DNA from: Bacteroidota bacterium
GTDB taxonomy: Bacteria > Bacteroidota > Bacteroidia > Bacteroidales > JAAUTT01
Direction of reading: 5' to 3'
NCBI GenBank assembly: GCA_020048915.1
Contig: JAIFLU010000024.1
Coordinates: 1 to 47,298 of the forward strand
DNA length: 47,298 nt
Part shown: positions 41,501 through 47,298 of the stretch, in pieces
Layout of the letters: each line of letters opens with the position of its first letter
Position numbering within the stretch: position 1 is the first letter of the stretch
The notes under the pieces: generated by a model
The model's database searches: none
Told to the model about the DNA's origin: nothing
Seen by the model: only the letters and a program-made list of their open reading frames with translations
Made by a program: the position numbers and the translations under genes

Positions 41501-42363
41501 GTCCCAATCCATAAACGATTAGGCTCCTGTTTTATAATTGAATATACCGAATGGATCATGTTTTTCTCCGGAAAATTTATGGTGGTAAATTCGCCGGTCT
41601 TAGAATCAAAATATTGTAACCCATTCTCAAAATGCCCTACCCAAAACCCAGCCTCCTCATCATTCTTTAAAAACCATATGTTGTTCGATTTTAATTTATG
41701 AGGAGATGCTTCAATCAGGCTGCTTTTTCCTGTTTTTTTATTAAAAATATTCAACCCTCCGTCCCAAGTCCCCAGAAGTAAATTATTTTTATCATATTCG
41801 GCTATCGCTAATATTTTCACCGAACTTAATCCACCAGATATGGGTAATTGTTGATTAAAACGGTCAAATGTTTCAGAATCTCGATTATAACGACTAATTC
41901 CCCCGCCATCCGTTCCAACCCAGATTACGCCATCGTTATCCTGAAAAATGCGAAGAACTTCCGGATGACTAATGCTTCGCGAATCCGAATCATTATACAA
42001 GAAGGATGTAAAAGAATCAGTTTTTCGGTTAAAGCGACAAATTCCACCTCCCCGGGTGCCAATCCAAAGTATGCTATCCTTATCCTGAAAAATAGTTGAA
42101 ATATAATTATTTGAAATGCTGGTAAAATCTCCGGGAATATTTCTGTACACCTTAAATGTTCTGCCATCGAACCGATTTAATCCATCTTTGGTCCCAATCC
42201 ACAGAAAACCCATATAATCTTCAGCCAGACAAATTACAGAATTGTTAGAAAGTCCTTGCGCTGAGGAATAAAAATTAAAAGAATACTGATCAGTTGAAAT
42301 TTGGGCATAGCTGGTTGCTGCAAATACTAGAAAAGCAAGAATAAGCTTTAGCCTAACGATCAT
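38512..42363 (-). CDS. Hybrid two-component sensor kinase with periplasmic propeller domain
   Basis: Start at ATG 42363 gives a signal peptide (MIVRLKLILAFLVFAATSYAQ) and 1283 residues; a TTG at 42426 is in frame but spoils it. Domains in order: two seven-bladed propellers built of two-component-regulator repeats (D-x-x-G-x-L-W-I-G-T-x-x-G-L, about 25-680); a Y_Y_Y domain (about 700-785); a TM helix (about 792-813); a long coiled coil (820-910); HisKA with FSH925EIRTPLNA; HATPase_c (INLISNALKF, DTGIGI, GTGLGL); and a receiver with phospho-acceptor D1218 (LILMD) and KP near the end. The protein stops after the receiver: the C-terminal AraC-type helix-turn-helix of classic HTCS regulators is missing, so it must signal to a separate output. 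Confidence 0.92.
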   Translation of the reverse strand: MIVRLKLILAFLVFAATSYAQISTDQYSFNFYSSAQGLSNNSVICLAEDYMGFLWIGTKDGLNRFDGRTFKVYRNIPGDFTSISNNYISTIFQDKDSILWIGTRGGGICRFNRKTDSFTSFLYNDSDSRSISHPEVLRIFQDNDGVIWVGTDGGGISRYNRDSETFDRFNQQLPISGGLSSVKILAIAEYDKNNLLLGTWDGGLNIFNKKTGKSSLIEASPHKLKSNNIWFLKNDEEAGFWVGHFENGLQYFDSKTGEFTTINFPEKNMIHSVYSIIKQEPNRLWIGTSAGIYTTTYSIRNRKLSTDSLMLFNDFFSLQIFQSHDGSFWAANYDNGLMHIRLNDPQFRFVDLSKSLFKDNYVNLFTNAFAEGSAGEIYIGTTQGGIQFDFKTKNISILDVPEQQEAISRRVVVLSKDSDNQIYAGKSLYLAKLDKKKRKFEKFLKLSEELNDHARDGYYDLLFEKNWVWLATENGLFKYNLQNKSFVSVIKTNAKFNGYNIYQVHSIASDSENVYAATLGGGLVVINKLSGFLRIFQNKLTDANSISSNQLNQVYVAKNGDVWLATFNGLNYFDKKKLTFKHFGIKEGFQAEFLTAITEDLHGNLWISSQHGISKYDSRLKTVYNFYFFDQEREKSFQVKAAFTSKNGEIYFGRRGGFICFQPDSIYINSNPPRVLVTDFKINNKSVKVSDNSVLHVNIESTQQIDLSYNQRSFSFIFAAMNFSFAERNQYAYKLESFNNDWVYTSDIEANYTNVPPGDYIFRVKASNQDGVWNDEGISIKISIHPAIWQTWLFKIILALCVLTILGIWYNWRTYRIKRDKKHLQELVAVQTNELMEKNIVLGEQNEELKQHKEELQFQRDTLEETNLILEGKKDQIENQNIELEQHRANLEQLVEDRTLELRKAKEKAEESDRLKSAFLANFSHEIRTPLNAIVGFSSLIDSPNITDEKRERYKQIIQSNSDSLLVLIDDILNLAKIEADQIELQISYFSVNDLLNELFQMFSEQKIRPGVELRIASFSGGQDVQLHSDSFRIKQIMINLISNALKFTSKGIVEFGVKIPGSAELHLFVRDTGIGIEPQFHQSIFERFRKLESNQDKLYRGTGLGLAICKKLTELCGGTIWVESEYGKGSVFSLSFNDFKVTPYVEPVTGQLTNGSLFSGLRGRTIAIAEDEESNFLYLEQLLTNEGAFVIHFTNGKTITDYFLSNHFKPVDLILMDIKMPVMDGIQAFQTISKVLPGIPIIAQTAYAMEGDLKRIMELGFTNYIAKPIDKIKLLTMVSQYL

Positions 42364-42538
42364 TTCTTTAAAGGTTGAATATTTACTCTTAATAAATTTA
42401 AGTAAAAAATACTGTTTATACGACAATTTTTCTGTCTAAATAGAACAAAATCCAGGGTCTTGTTACGCAAAACCACTACTCTATAGTGTTTTCGCTTAAG
42501 TTATAAGAAGAAATTTTGGTGAAAACCGGGCAAAACAC

Positions 42539-43549
42539 TTATAATGATTTGCGCCGGATTAACCGACAAGGGTTGGAGATTTTTATCGGAGTCCTGGTTA
42601 AAACAAGATTGGCTGCCGTCTCCCCCATTTTTTTGAAATCAGTGGATATTACGGTTATTCCTCCTGCCAAAACTTCTTTCAATGGAGTTTCATCGTATGA
42701 AATAATTCCCAGGGTTTTTCCTAGCTTTAAACCTTTTTCGTGTGATATTTTTATTAATTCTACCAAATCGTTATCGGTAAAAACAATAAACACGTCACCA
42801 TCTTCAATTTTGTGGTTACTCAATTGCTCAACAAATCCACTCTTGATGCCAAATTCTTTAGAAAAGTCTATAAACCCAGTCACCAAGCCATCAGGTATAA
42901 ACTGAAATTCTGATTTTGTGACCATAAATAAGCGCTTATATTTTTTTAAGATGTCTCTACTCGATTTCAATGCGCTGTAGATATCTTTCTCAAAATCCTG
43001 GTAAACAGCAGAATATTTTGATTTTAATTCATTTACATCTTTATCTATTAATAGCAATTTATCCGCTGGAAGTTTTGAAACAATTTCTGATACATCTACA
43101 TTAAAATGAGGCATTATTATATAGAACCCATAATTTCCTATACTAGCATTTACAAGGTTCTCAAATAATTTCAAATTGTAATTATGGAAAAAAATATCAA
43201 CAGAACAGTTTTCGCCAAGATGCTTCACTAATGAGCGGTAGAGTATGGCTTTATAACCGTTCATAACATCAAATAAGACAAATACTTTTAAATGCCGTGG
43301 AGTATTTATATCGGCAATATAAAACCCTTTGCCATGCTGAGGAGCAATTACCCCTCTCGATTTTAACTCATCATAAGCCTTTATTAATGTATCGCGCGAA
43401 ATTTTAAGCGTAAGATATGCTTCATTGATAGAGGGCAGCTTTTCCCCTAAAAGTAACTTTCCTTCTTCAATCATTTTTATAATTGACTCCGTAACCTGCA
43501 AATATTTAGGAACATTTGAGCGTTTGTCGATTATTATTTTGGAAAGCAT
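42539..43549 (-). CDS. GntR family regulator with LacI-type ligand domain
   Basis: An N-terminal GntR winged helix (about residues 8-75: LQVTESIIKMIEEGKLLLGEKLPSI, S-R-D-T-L-I-K-A-Y-D-E-L-K-S-R-G-V-I, G-K-G-F-Y-I) is fused to a periplasmic-binding-protein-like domain (about 85-330: VFVLFDVMNGYKA, I-I-M-P-H-F, G-I-I-S-Y-D-E-T-P-L-K-E-V-L-A-G-G-I-T-V-I-S-T-D). In Bacteroidota this architecture is common for sugar-responsive regulators. The target operon is not adjacent in this window. Confidence 0.87.
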   Translation of the reverse strand: MLSKIIIDKRSNVPKYLQVTESIIKMIEEGKLLLGEKLPSINEAYLTLKISRDTLIKAYDELKSRGVIAPQHGKGFYIADINTPRHLKVFVLFDVMNGYKAILYRSLVKHLGENCSVDIFFHNYNLKLFENLVNASIGNYGFYIIMPHFNVDVSEIVSKLPADKLLLIDKDVNELKSKYSAVYQDFEKDIYSALKSSRDILKKYKRLFMVTKSEFQFIPDGLVTGFIDFSKEFGIKSGFVEQLSNHKIEDGDVFIVFTDNDLVELIKISHEKGLKLGKTLGIISYDETPLKEVLAGGITVISTDFKKMGETAANLVLTRTPIKISNPCRLIRRKSL

Positions 43550-43702
43550 GGTCGCGTAAGATTTTTTTACGAATGTAATAAATACGATTAACTGAAAATA
43601 AATAAAACAGAGATTTAAATACTAAAAACAAAAATTGCTATAAAGCATTCTTAACTCGAATTACAACATCAGAACCCAAAAAATCACCTCCCCTGATATA
43701 TT

Positions 43703-43760
43703 TCTCTGTTGGGTTAATTACTTTTGACACCTCTCTGTTGGGTTAATTACTTTTGACACC
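43703..43760 (+). repeat. Perfect 29-bp tandem duplication containing a promoter
   Basis: Bases 43703-43731 and 43732-43760 are identical, head to tail. Each copy carries TACTTTTG, a TAnnTTTG -7 element (43719-43726 and 43748-43755). The TTTG of copy 1 (43723-43726) lies 21 bases before the -7 box of copy 2, so the duplication also creates a -33/-7 pair. The second -7 box ends 31 bases before the ATG at 43787. Confidence 0.85.
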
Positions 43761-43786
43761 AATAAGAATAAAACATTCGTTTCCTT

Positions 43787-44317
43787 ATGAACAAAGCAAT
43801 ATTCCTTGACCGCGACGGAACAATCATTGAAGATACGGGATACATTGGAGACATTTCGCAGGTAGAAATTTTCCCATTTGCTTATGATGCATTAAAAGAA
43901 TTGCAAAATTGCTATCTCTTATTTATTGTTTCAAATCAGTCAGGGATCGCAAAGGGCATTGTCACTAAAGCACAAGTAAACGAAGTAAATAAATTCCTAC
44001 TAGAAAGGTTAGAAGAAAATGGAATTCGCATTGTTGAATTATACTACTGCCCTCACAAAAATGAAGACCAATGTATTTGTAAAAAACCAAAATCCTATTT
44101 TCTTGAATTAGCAGCGAAAAGATATAAGTTGGATTTAAGTAAATCGTGGATGATTGGAGACCATCCTAGCGATGTTATATGCGCAACAAACGCAGGGGCG
44201 CATGGAATATATCTACTTTCTGGTCACGGACTAAAGCACGCTTCTGAGATTTCAGGAAATTACCCAATAAAAGAAAACCTCATGGATGCAGCAAATTTTA
44301 TCCTATCAAAGCAATAA
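43787..44317 (+). CDS. gmhB: HAD-IIIA phosphatase, GmhB-like (D,D-heptose 1,7-bisphosphate phosphatase)
   Basis: The 176-residue protein has the HAD nucleophile motif D8-R-D10-G-T, the second motif I-V-S-N-Q-S-G-I-A-K-G, a zinc site C88-P-H90...C96-I-C98 and the third/fourth motifs K-P-K-S and M-I-G-D-H-P-S-D. The zinc loop distinguishes the GmhB/histidinol-phosphatase branch. GmhB removes the 7-phosphate from D-glycero-D-manno-heptose 1,7-bisphosphate in the LPS core pathway; histidinol phosphatase activity is the main alternative. It is not next to other heptose genes here; a duplicated promoter precedes it. Confidence 0.82.
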   Translation: MNKAIFLDRDGTIIEDTGYIGDISQVEIFPFAYDALKELQNCYLLFIVSNQSGIAKGIVTKAQVNEVNKFLLERLEENGIRIVELYYCPHKNEDQCICKKPKSYFLELAAKRYKLDLSKSWMIGDHPSDVICATNAGAHGIYLLSGHGLKHASEISGNYPIKENLMDAANFILSKQ

Positions 44318-44427
44318 TTCTAAACAAAATAACACTCCTATTATTTCCAAACAACTTTCGACTTGGCCCAACTGCAACTAACTGATATTCTGTGATGATA
44401 TTTATCATATAGATAATATATTGATAC

Positions 44428-44450
44428 ATGTAATTATTTACATATGTTTG
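44428..44450 (+). promoter_or_regulatory. ArsR promoter with overlapping palindromic operator
   Basis: ATGTAA-TTAT-TTACAT (44428-44443) is a perfect inverted repeat that abuts a -7 element TATGTTTG (44443-44450), sharing one base. The ATG of the ArsR gene is 23 bases downstream. An ArsR dimer here would block polymerase directly, the usual autoregulated layout. Confidence 0.5.
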
Positions 44451-44473
44451 TATTGTCATTAACGAATTAAAAT

Positions 44474-44761
44474 ATGGAAGATCGGAATCTGGAAAAAGCA
44501 GCTTTTATATTACGAACAATAGCCCATCCTGTGCGACTTGCCATTATTGACGAATTAACAAAAAATAATCAGGTAGCTGTTACTGAAATTTGCAAACTTT
44601 TGAATATGGAACAATCGGTAGTTTCGCACCATTTAATAAACATGAAATTAAAAGGGCTATTAAAATCTCAAAAAGCAGGTCAACAAGTTTTATACTCATT
44701 AAAAGAGCATAACCTCATTCAGGTAATAAATTGTGTAAACAACTGTAATTGTACCATGTAA
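44474..44761 (+). CDS. ArsR/SmtB family metal(loid)-type repressor
   Basis: The 95-residue protein is a compact winged helix: L-R-T-I-A-H-P-V-R-L-A-I-I-D-E-L, E-I-C40-K-L-L-N-M-E-Q-S-V-V-S-H-H-L and L-L-K-S-Q-K-A-G-Q-Q-V-L-Y-S-L. Four Cys are present: C40 at the start of the recognition region and a tail cluster C87-V-N-N-C91-N-C93. The tail is a plausible As(III), Cd or thiol-sensing site; the classical ArsR C-V-C-D motif in helix 3 is absent, so the ligand is inference. It is first in a colinear run to the window end. Confidence 0.85.
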   Translation: MEDRNLEKAAFILRTIAHPVRLAIIDELTKNNQVAVTEICKLLNMEQSVVSHHLINMKLKGLLKSQKAGQQVLYSLKEHNLIQVINCVNNCNCTM

Positions 44762-44772
44762 AATTTAAACCT

Positions 44773-44985
44773 ATGAATTTCGAATGGAATTATTGGCCTA
44801 TAACACGTATCTTTAAACTAATTTTCACCATTTTGTTTATTGTTTATGCAGTTACTGAAAAGCAATGGTTTTTTCTATTTCCAGCGCTGTTTTTTGGAAT
44901 ACAAGCGATAACTAATACAGGATGTGGATGCGGTTCTCAAGGTTGCGAAGTAAAAACTCCGGTTAGCGAAGAAAAAACTAAATAA
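44773..44985 (+). CDS. Small two-helix membrane protein with Cys-rich tail
   Basis: From ATG 44773 (a TTG at 44749 is in frame but overlaps the ArsR gene end) the product has 70 residues: two hydrophobic helices at about 12-28 and 31-48 and a polar tail with C51-G-C53-G-S-Q-G-C58-E. It recalls DUF2892/YgaP-like membrane proteins only in size and topology; I cannot name the family. The tail could bind metal, a metalloid or accept a persulfide. It starts 11 bases after the ArsR stop. Confidence 0.6.
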   Translation: MNFEWNYWPITRIFKLIFTILFIVYAVTEKQWFFLFPALFFGIQAITNTGCGCGSQGCEVKTPVSEEKTK

Positions 44986-44995
44986 ACGAAAAGCA

Positions 44996-45643
44996 TTGAA
45001 TACGCAGGAAATAAATAAACGGTATAGCGAATTGGCAGAAACCTCTTGTTGCTTATCATGTGGAGGAGCTAGTAATCATGCAAAGCCTCAGACAGGAGAA
45101 GTTTGTGTAGATTTGGGCAGCGGTCGTGGTAACGATGTTTTACGTATTGCCGAACAAGTTGGAGAAACAGGATTTTCTTATGGAATTGATATTTCGGAAG
45201 GAATGATTGAAAAAGCAAATCGTACAAAAGACAAATTAGGAATCACCAATGCCTCTTTTATTCGCTCCGAACTGGAGAAGATAGATCTGCGAACTGACAT
45301 TGCCGACATTGTAACTTCGAATTGTACCATAAACCATGCAACAAACAAAAAAGCGGTATGGGATGAAATTTTTCGGATACTTAAACCCGGAGGAAGATTT
45401 GTGGTAAGTGACATCTATTCGTCTAAACCTGTGCCAGAGGAGTTTAAAAACGACCCAATTGCTGTTTCGGAATGTTGGGCAGGAGCTGTAACTAAACAGG
45501 AATATTTGGAGACTTTAATTGAAGTCGGATTTACACAGATTGGGATTTTGGAAGAAAGCTCACCTTATTCAAAAGGAAAAATTGAAGTGTCAAGTATTAC
45601 AATCAAAGGTAAGAAGCCAGAAAAATGTAGCTGTTGCAACTGA
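44996..45643 (+). CDS. arsM: ArsM-like SAM-dependent methyltransferase, short form
   Basis: The 215-residue class I methyltransferase has the SAM motif C37-V-D-L-G-S-G-R-G, the acidic loop G-I-D-I-S-E-G-M and the post-core L-K-P-G-G-R-F-V-V-S-D. Cys placement is ArsM-like: C110 in T-S-N-C-T-I-N-H and C160 in S-E-C-W-A-G-A correspond by context to the As-binding pair of arsenite methyltransferases. C18-C19-x-x-C22-G-G and the tail K-C-S-C-C-N add further thiols. It lacks the C-terminal domain of longer algal-type enzymes. The only plausible start is TTG 44996, 10 bases after the preceding gene; no in-frame ATG lies before the SAM motif. Arsenite methylation is likely but not proven. Confidence 0.72.
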   Translation: MNTQEINKRYSELAETSCCLSCGGASNHAKPQTGEVCVDLGSGRGNDVLRIAEQVGETGFSYGIDISEGMIEKANRTKDKLGITNASFIRSELEKIDLRTDIADIVTSNCTINHATNKKAVWDEIFRILKPGGRFVVSDIYSSKPVPEEFKNDPIAVSECWAGAVTKQEYLETLIEVGFTQIGILEESSPYSKGKIEVSSITIKGKKPEKCSCCN

Positions 45644-45702
45644 CACACTTTTCGGAAATTACATAGAATTATAGTATTTTTAATAAATTAACTTTACTCA
45701 AA

Positions 45703-46176
45703 ATGAAACAGATAATCCCCATTATACTAATTGCCTTTGCAAGTATTTCGGTAGTTAGTTGTAAAAATCAGCCTACAATGGCTGCAACCGAAACGCTTGA
45801 TGTTGTTACAGAAAAAGAATCAATTAAAATAGAACATCTTACGGCAGAAACATTTAAAACAAAAGTATTCAATTATACCGATAGTGAATATAAGTTCTTA
45901 GGAGAAAAACCATGTATCATCGATTTTTATGCCAGCTGGTGTGGACCTTGTAAAATGATGGCCCCTACCATTCAAGCTGTTGCAGATGAATATAGTGATC
46001 AAATAACCGTTTATAAAGTTGACGTTGACGCTCAGAAAGAATTGGCTGGATCGTTTGGTATTACTGGAATTCCTACACTGCTGTTTTGCCCGAAAAAAGA
46101 AAAACCTCAAATGTCGTCCGGTTTATTGTCGAAAGCTGATTTCGACAGAGCTGTAAAGGATGTTCTGTTAAAATAG
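45703..46176 (+). CDS. Thioredoxin-domain lipoprotein
   Basis: The 157-residue protein has a lipoprotein signal peptide with lipobox V-V-S-C20, a linker of ~35 residues and a thioredoxin domain with F-Y-A-S-W-C80-G-P-C83-K and the cis-Pro loop G-I-T-G-I-P-T-L-L. The canonical W-C-G-P-C site suggests a reducing enzyme, here anchored to a membrane on the periplasmic side. It lies 59 bases after the ArsM-like gene and 43 bases before the small peptide gene. Possible roles are keeping metalloid-binding thiols reduced or processing disulfides of the downstream peptide. Confidence 0.85.
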   Translation: MKQIIPIILIAFASISVVSCKNQPTMAATETLDVVTEKESIKIEHLTAETFKTKVFNYTDSEYKFLGEKPCIIDFYASWCGPCKMMAPTIQAVADEYSDQITVYKVDVDAQKELAGSFGITGIPTLLFCPKKEKPQMSSGLLSKADFDRAVKDVLLK

Positions 46177-46219
46177 TAAAGCATAAGCTAAACCATTTTT
46201 CACTTTTAAATATAGTAGT

Positions 46220-46318
46220 ATGAAATCGTTGATTAAAAAGAAGGCTCAGAAAGTAGAAACCACGCAAGCTCAATGTTGTGCTAAAATTTCGAAAACTGTT
46301 GCTGGTTGCCACGACTAA
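46220..46318 (+). CDS. 32-residue Cys-containing peptide, candidate RiPP precursor
   Basis: ATG 46220 to TAA 46316-46318 encodes 32 residues. The first half is basic (MKSLIKKKAQKV), then ETTQAQ, then C19-C20-A-K-I-S-K-T-V-A-G-C30-H-D. An upstream stop at 46184-46186 fixes the only start. A lysine-rich leader followed by a Cys-bearing core, placed 65 bases before a radical SAM maturase-like gene and separated from it by a hairpin, is the layout expected for a precursor peptide. No known precursor family could be recalled. A metal-binding micropeptide is the alternative. Confidence 0.6.
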   Translation: MKSLIKKKAQKVETTQAQCCAKISKTVAGCHD

Positions 46319-46332
46319 TGATGAATGGTCTT

Positions 46333-46364
46333 AAAGGGTAGGGATTTAATAATCCCTCTCTTTT
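46333..46364 (+). terminator. Hairpin attenuator between peptide and radical SAM gene
   Basis: AGGGATT (46340-46346) and AATCCCT (46351-46357) pair perfectly around TAAT. The stem can be extended outward by G-C, G-U and A-U pairs after one mismatch, and a T-run follows. Sitting between two colinear genes, it probably lets only part of the transcripts pass. Confidence 0.65.
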
Positions 46365-46383
46365 TCAAATTAAACCTCTTCCA

Positions 46384-47298
46384 ATGTATCAATTTTCCCA
46401 ACATAATATTATCTCAAAAATTAAGGATTCCGAAGAATATTATATCGTTAATATGTTAAGCGGAAACGCCGACATCCTGGATAAGGAAACCTTTGAGGCT
46501 TTTCAGAACAATTCTCCAAAAAACATAGAAGAACTTATAGATAAAGGATATTTTGCAGACCCTGAAGAAGAAAAAAAACTTTTTCGCAATAAATACCTCA
46601 ATTTTGTTGACAACCGCGACGAAGATGAAGTGCAGGCATTTTTTGTTCCCTGGTATTCGTGCAATTTTGCATGTAGCTATTGTTATCAGGACGAATATGG
46701 CAATAGTTCTTCCGGATTGAATACGGATATTATTGACGCTTTTTTTATAGCGTTAAATCAGCAATTACCAAACCGAAAAAAGTATATCACGCTATTTGGT
46801 GGAGAGCCATTACTCCCTGGTAATTTCCAAAAACAGCTTATTAGTTATTTCTTCGATAAAGTTTCTGAAAATAACCTTCAGGTAGCCATTGTGACAAATG
46901 GGTATAGTATTAAAGAGTATTTACCTATTCTGCAAAAAGCCTCCATCCGGGAAATACAGGTTACTTTGGATGGTACTGCTGACATCCACAATAGCAGACG
47001 TTTTCTTAAAGATAAATCCCCAACTTTTAATAAAATATCTGAAGGCATTAGTTTATTAATAGATAATAATATTCCGGTAAACCTTCGTATGGTAGTCGAC
47101 AAGTCTAACATTAATAACCTCCCTGATTTAGCAAGGCATGCAATTGATAATGGATGGACTAAATCTGTCAGCTTTAAAACTCAGCTTGGACGTAATTATG
47201 AACTACATCATTGTCAGGATCAACGACAGAAACTCTATTCCAGGATTGAATTATACCAGGATTTATACCAAATAATTAAAGAAAACCCGCATATTCTC
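46384..47298 (+). CDS. Radical SAM peptide-maturase-like enzyme, C-terminus beyond the window
   Basis: The frame is open for 305 codons to the window end. Residues 1-80 form a small N-terminal domain (NMLSGNADILDKETFEAF, then LIDKGYF) that resembles the precursor-recognition (RRE/PqqD-like) or lead domain of SPASM maturases. The radical SAM core follows: C93-N-F-A-C97-S-Y-C100-Y for the 4Fe-4S cluster, F-G-G-E-P (138-142), A-I-V-T-N-G and I-Q-V-T-L-D-G-T-A-D-I-H (191-202). SPASM cysteines would lie beyond the edge. By family it would modify a short peptide, most obviously the 32-residue product upstream. Confidence 0.85.
   Translation, partial: MYQFSQHNIISKIKDSEEYYIVNMLSGNADILDKETFEAFQNNSPKNIEELIDKGYFADPEEEKKLFRNKYLNFVDNRDEDEVQAFFVPWYSCNFACSYCYQDEYGNSSSGLNTDIIDAFFIALNQQLPNRKKYITLFGGEPLLPGNFQKQLISYFFDKVSENNLQVAIVTNGYSIKEYLPILQKASIREIQVTLDGTADIHNSRRFLKDKSPTFNKISEGISLLIDNNIPVNLRMVVDKSNINNLPDLARHAIDNGWTKSVSFKTQLGRNYELHHCQDQRQKLYSRIELYQDLYQIIKENPHIL

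Noticed and set aside
42474..42488. CACTA-N5-TAGTG repeat upstream of the hybrid kinase
   Set aside because: Five-base arms only and about 110 bases from the start codon; no supporting promoter element.
43703..43760. Tandem 29-bp repeat as an insertion-sequence scar or CRISPR remnant
   Set aside because: There is no spacer between copies, no terminal inverted repeat and no transposase nearby; the promoter content explains it better.

Overview
The window looks like chromosomal DNA of a member of the Bacteroidota, most likely the Bacteroidales/Marinilabiliales side. The evidence is repeated matches to the phylum's promoter -7 consensus (TAnnTTTG) at sensible distances from start codons, a DUF4290-murA pair, an ECF sigma/FecR/STN-domain trio, a periplasmic two-component-propeller hybrid histidine kinase, and a giant secreted repeat protein. 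No rRNA, tRNA, CRISPR array, prophage or intact insertion sequence was seen.

Region 1 (1-9.1 kb) is mostly housekeeping. It holds the first codons of a minus-strand sensor kinase, a PQQ-type beta-propeller protein, a decayed RelE/ParE-type toxin-antitoxin remnant, DUF4290 and murA (with Asp where most MurA have the reactive Cys), a TlpA-like thioredoxin, grpE-dnaJ, and a NatA/NatB-like ABC exporter. Strong hairpin terminators separate the units. Region 2 (9.1-13.8 kb) is an ECF sigma factor, a FecR anti-sigma factor and an STN/carboxypeptidase-regulatory protein with no TonB receptor barrel, followed by a secreted M64-type metallopeptidase.

Region 3 (13.8-20.0 kb) has a divergent HxlR regulator/nitroreductase pair with nested promoters, a YceI protein, a convergent RluA-type pseudouridine synthase, and a four-gene cluster (START-like, DUF2062, SDR reductase, NAD epimerase) that looks lipid-related. 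Region 4 (20.4-35.9 kb) is one gene encoding a 5164-residue secreted repeat protein. It has six unequal super-modules, each opened by a W-x-G...NW...VP header, and five of them closed by a ~120-140 residue cap domain. No recognisable type IX sorting domain is visible at its C-terminus.

Region 5 (35.9-43.8 kb) is on the minus strand: a nitroreductase, a flavin reductase-like protein, a D-glycerate 3-kinase-like kinase, a 1283-residue hybrid sensor kinase and a GntR-type regulator. Region 6 (43.7-47.3 kb) is the most unusual. A perfect 29-bp tandem duplication carrying a promoter precedes a GmhB-type phosphatase. Then comes an apparent ArsR-controlled operon: ArsR regulator, small Cys-tailed membrane protein, ArsM-like methyltransferase with a Cys-rich tail, thioredoxin lipoprotein, a previously unannotatable 32-residue Cys-containing peptide, a hairpin attenuator, and a radical SAM peptide-maturase-like enzyme cut by the window end. 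This reads as a candidate RiPP (ribosomally made, enzymatically modified peptide) system embedded in a metalloid/thiol-stress operon.
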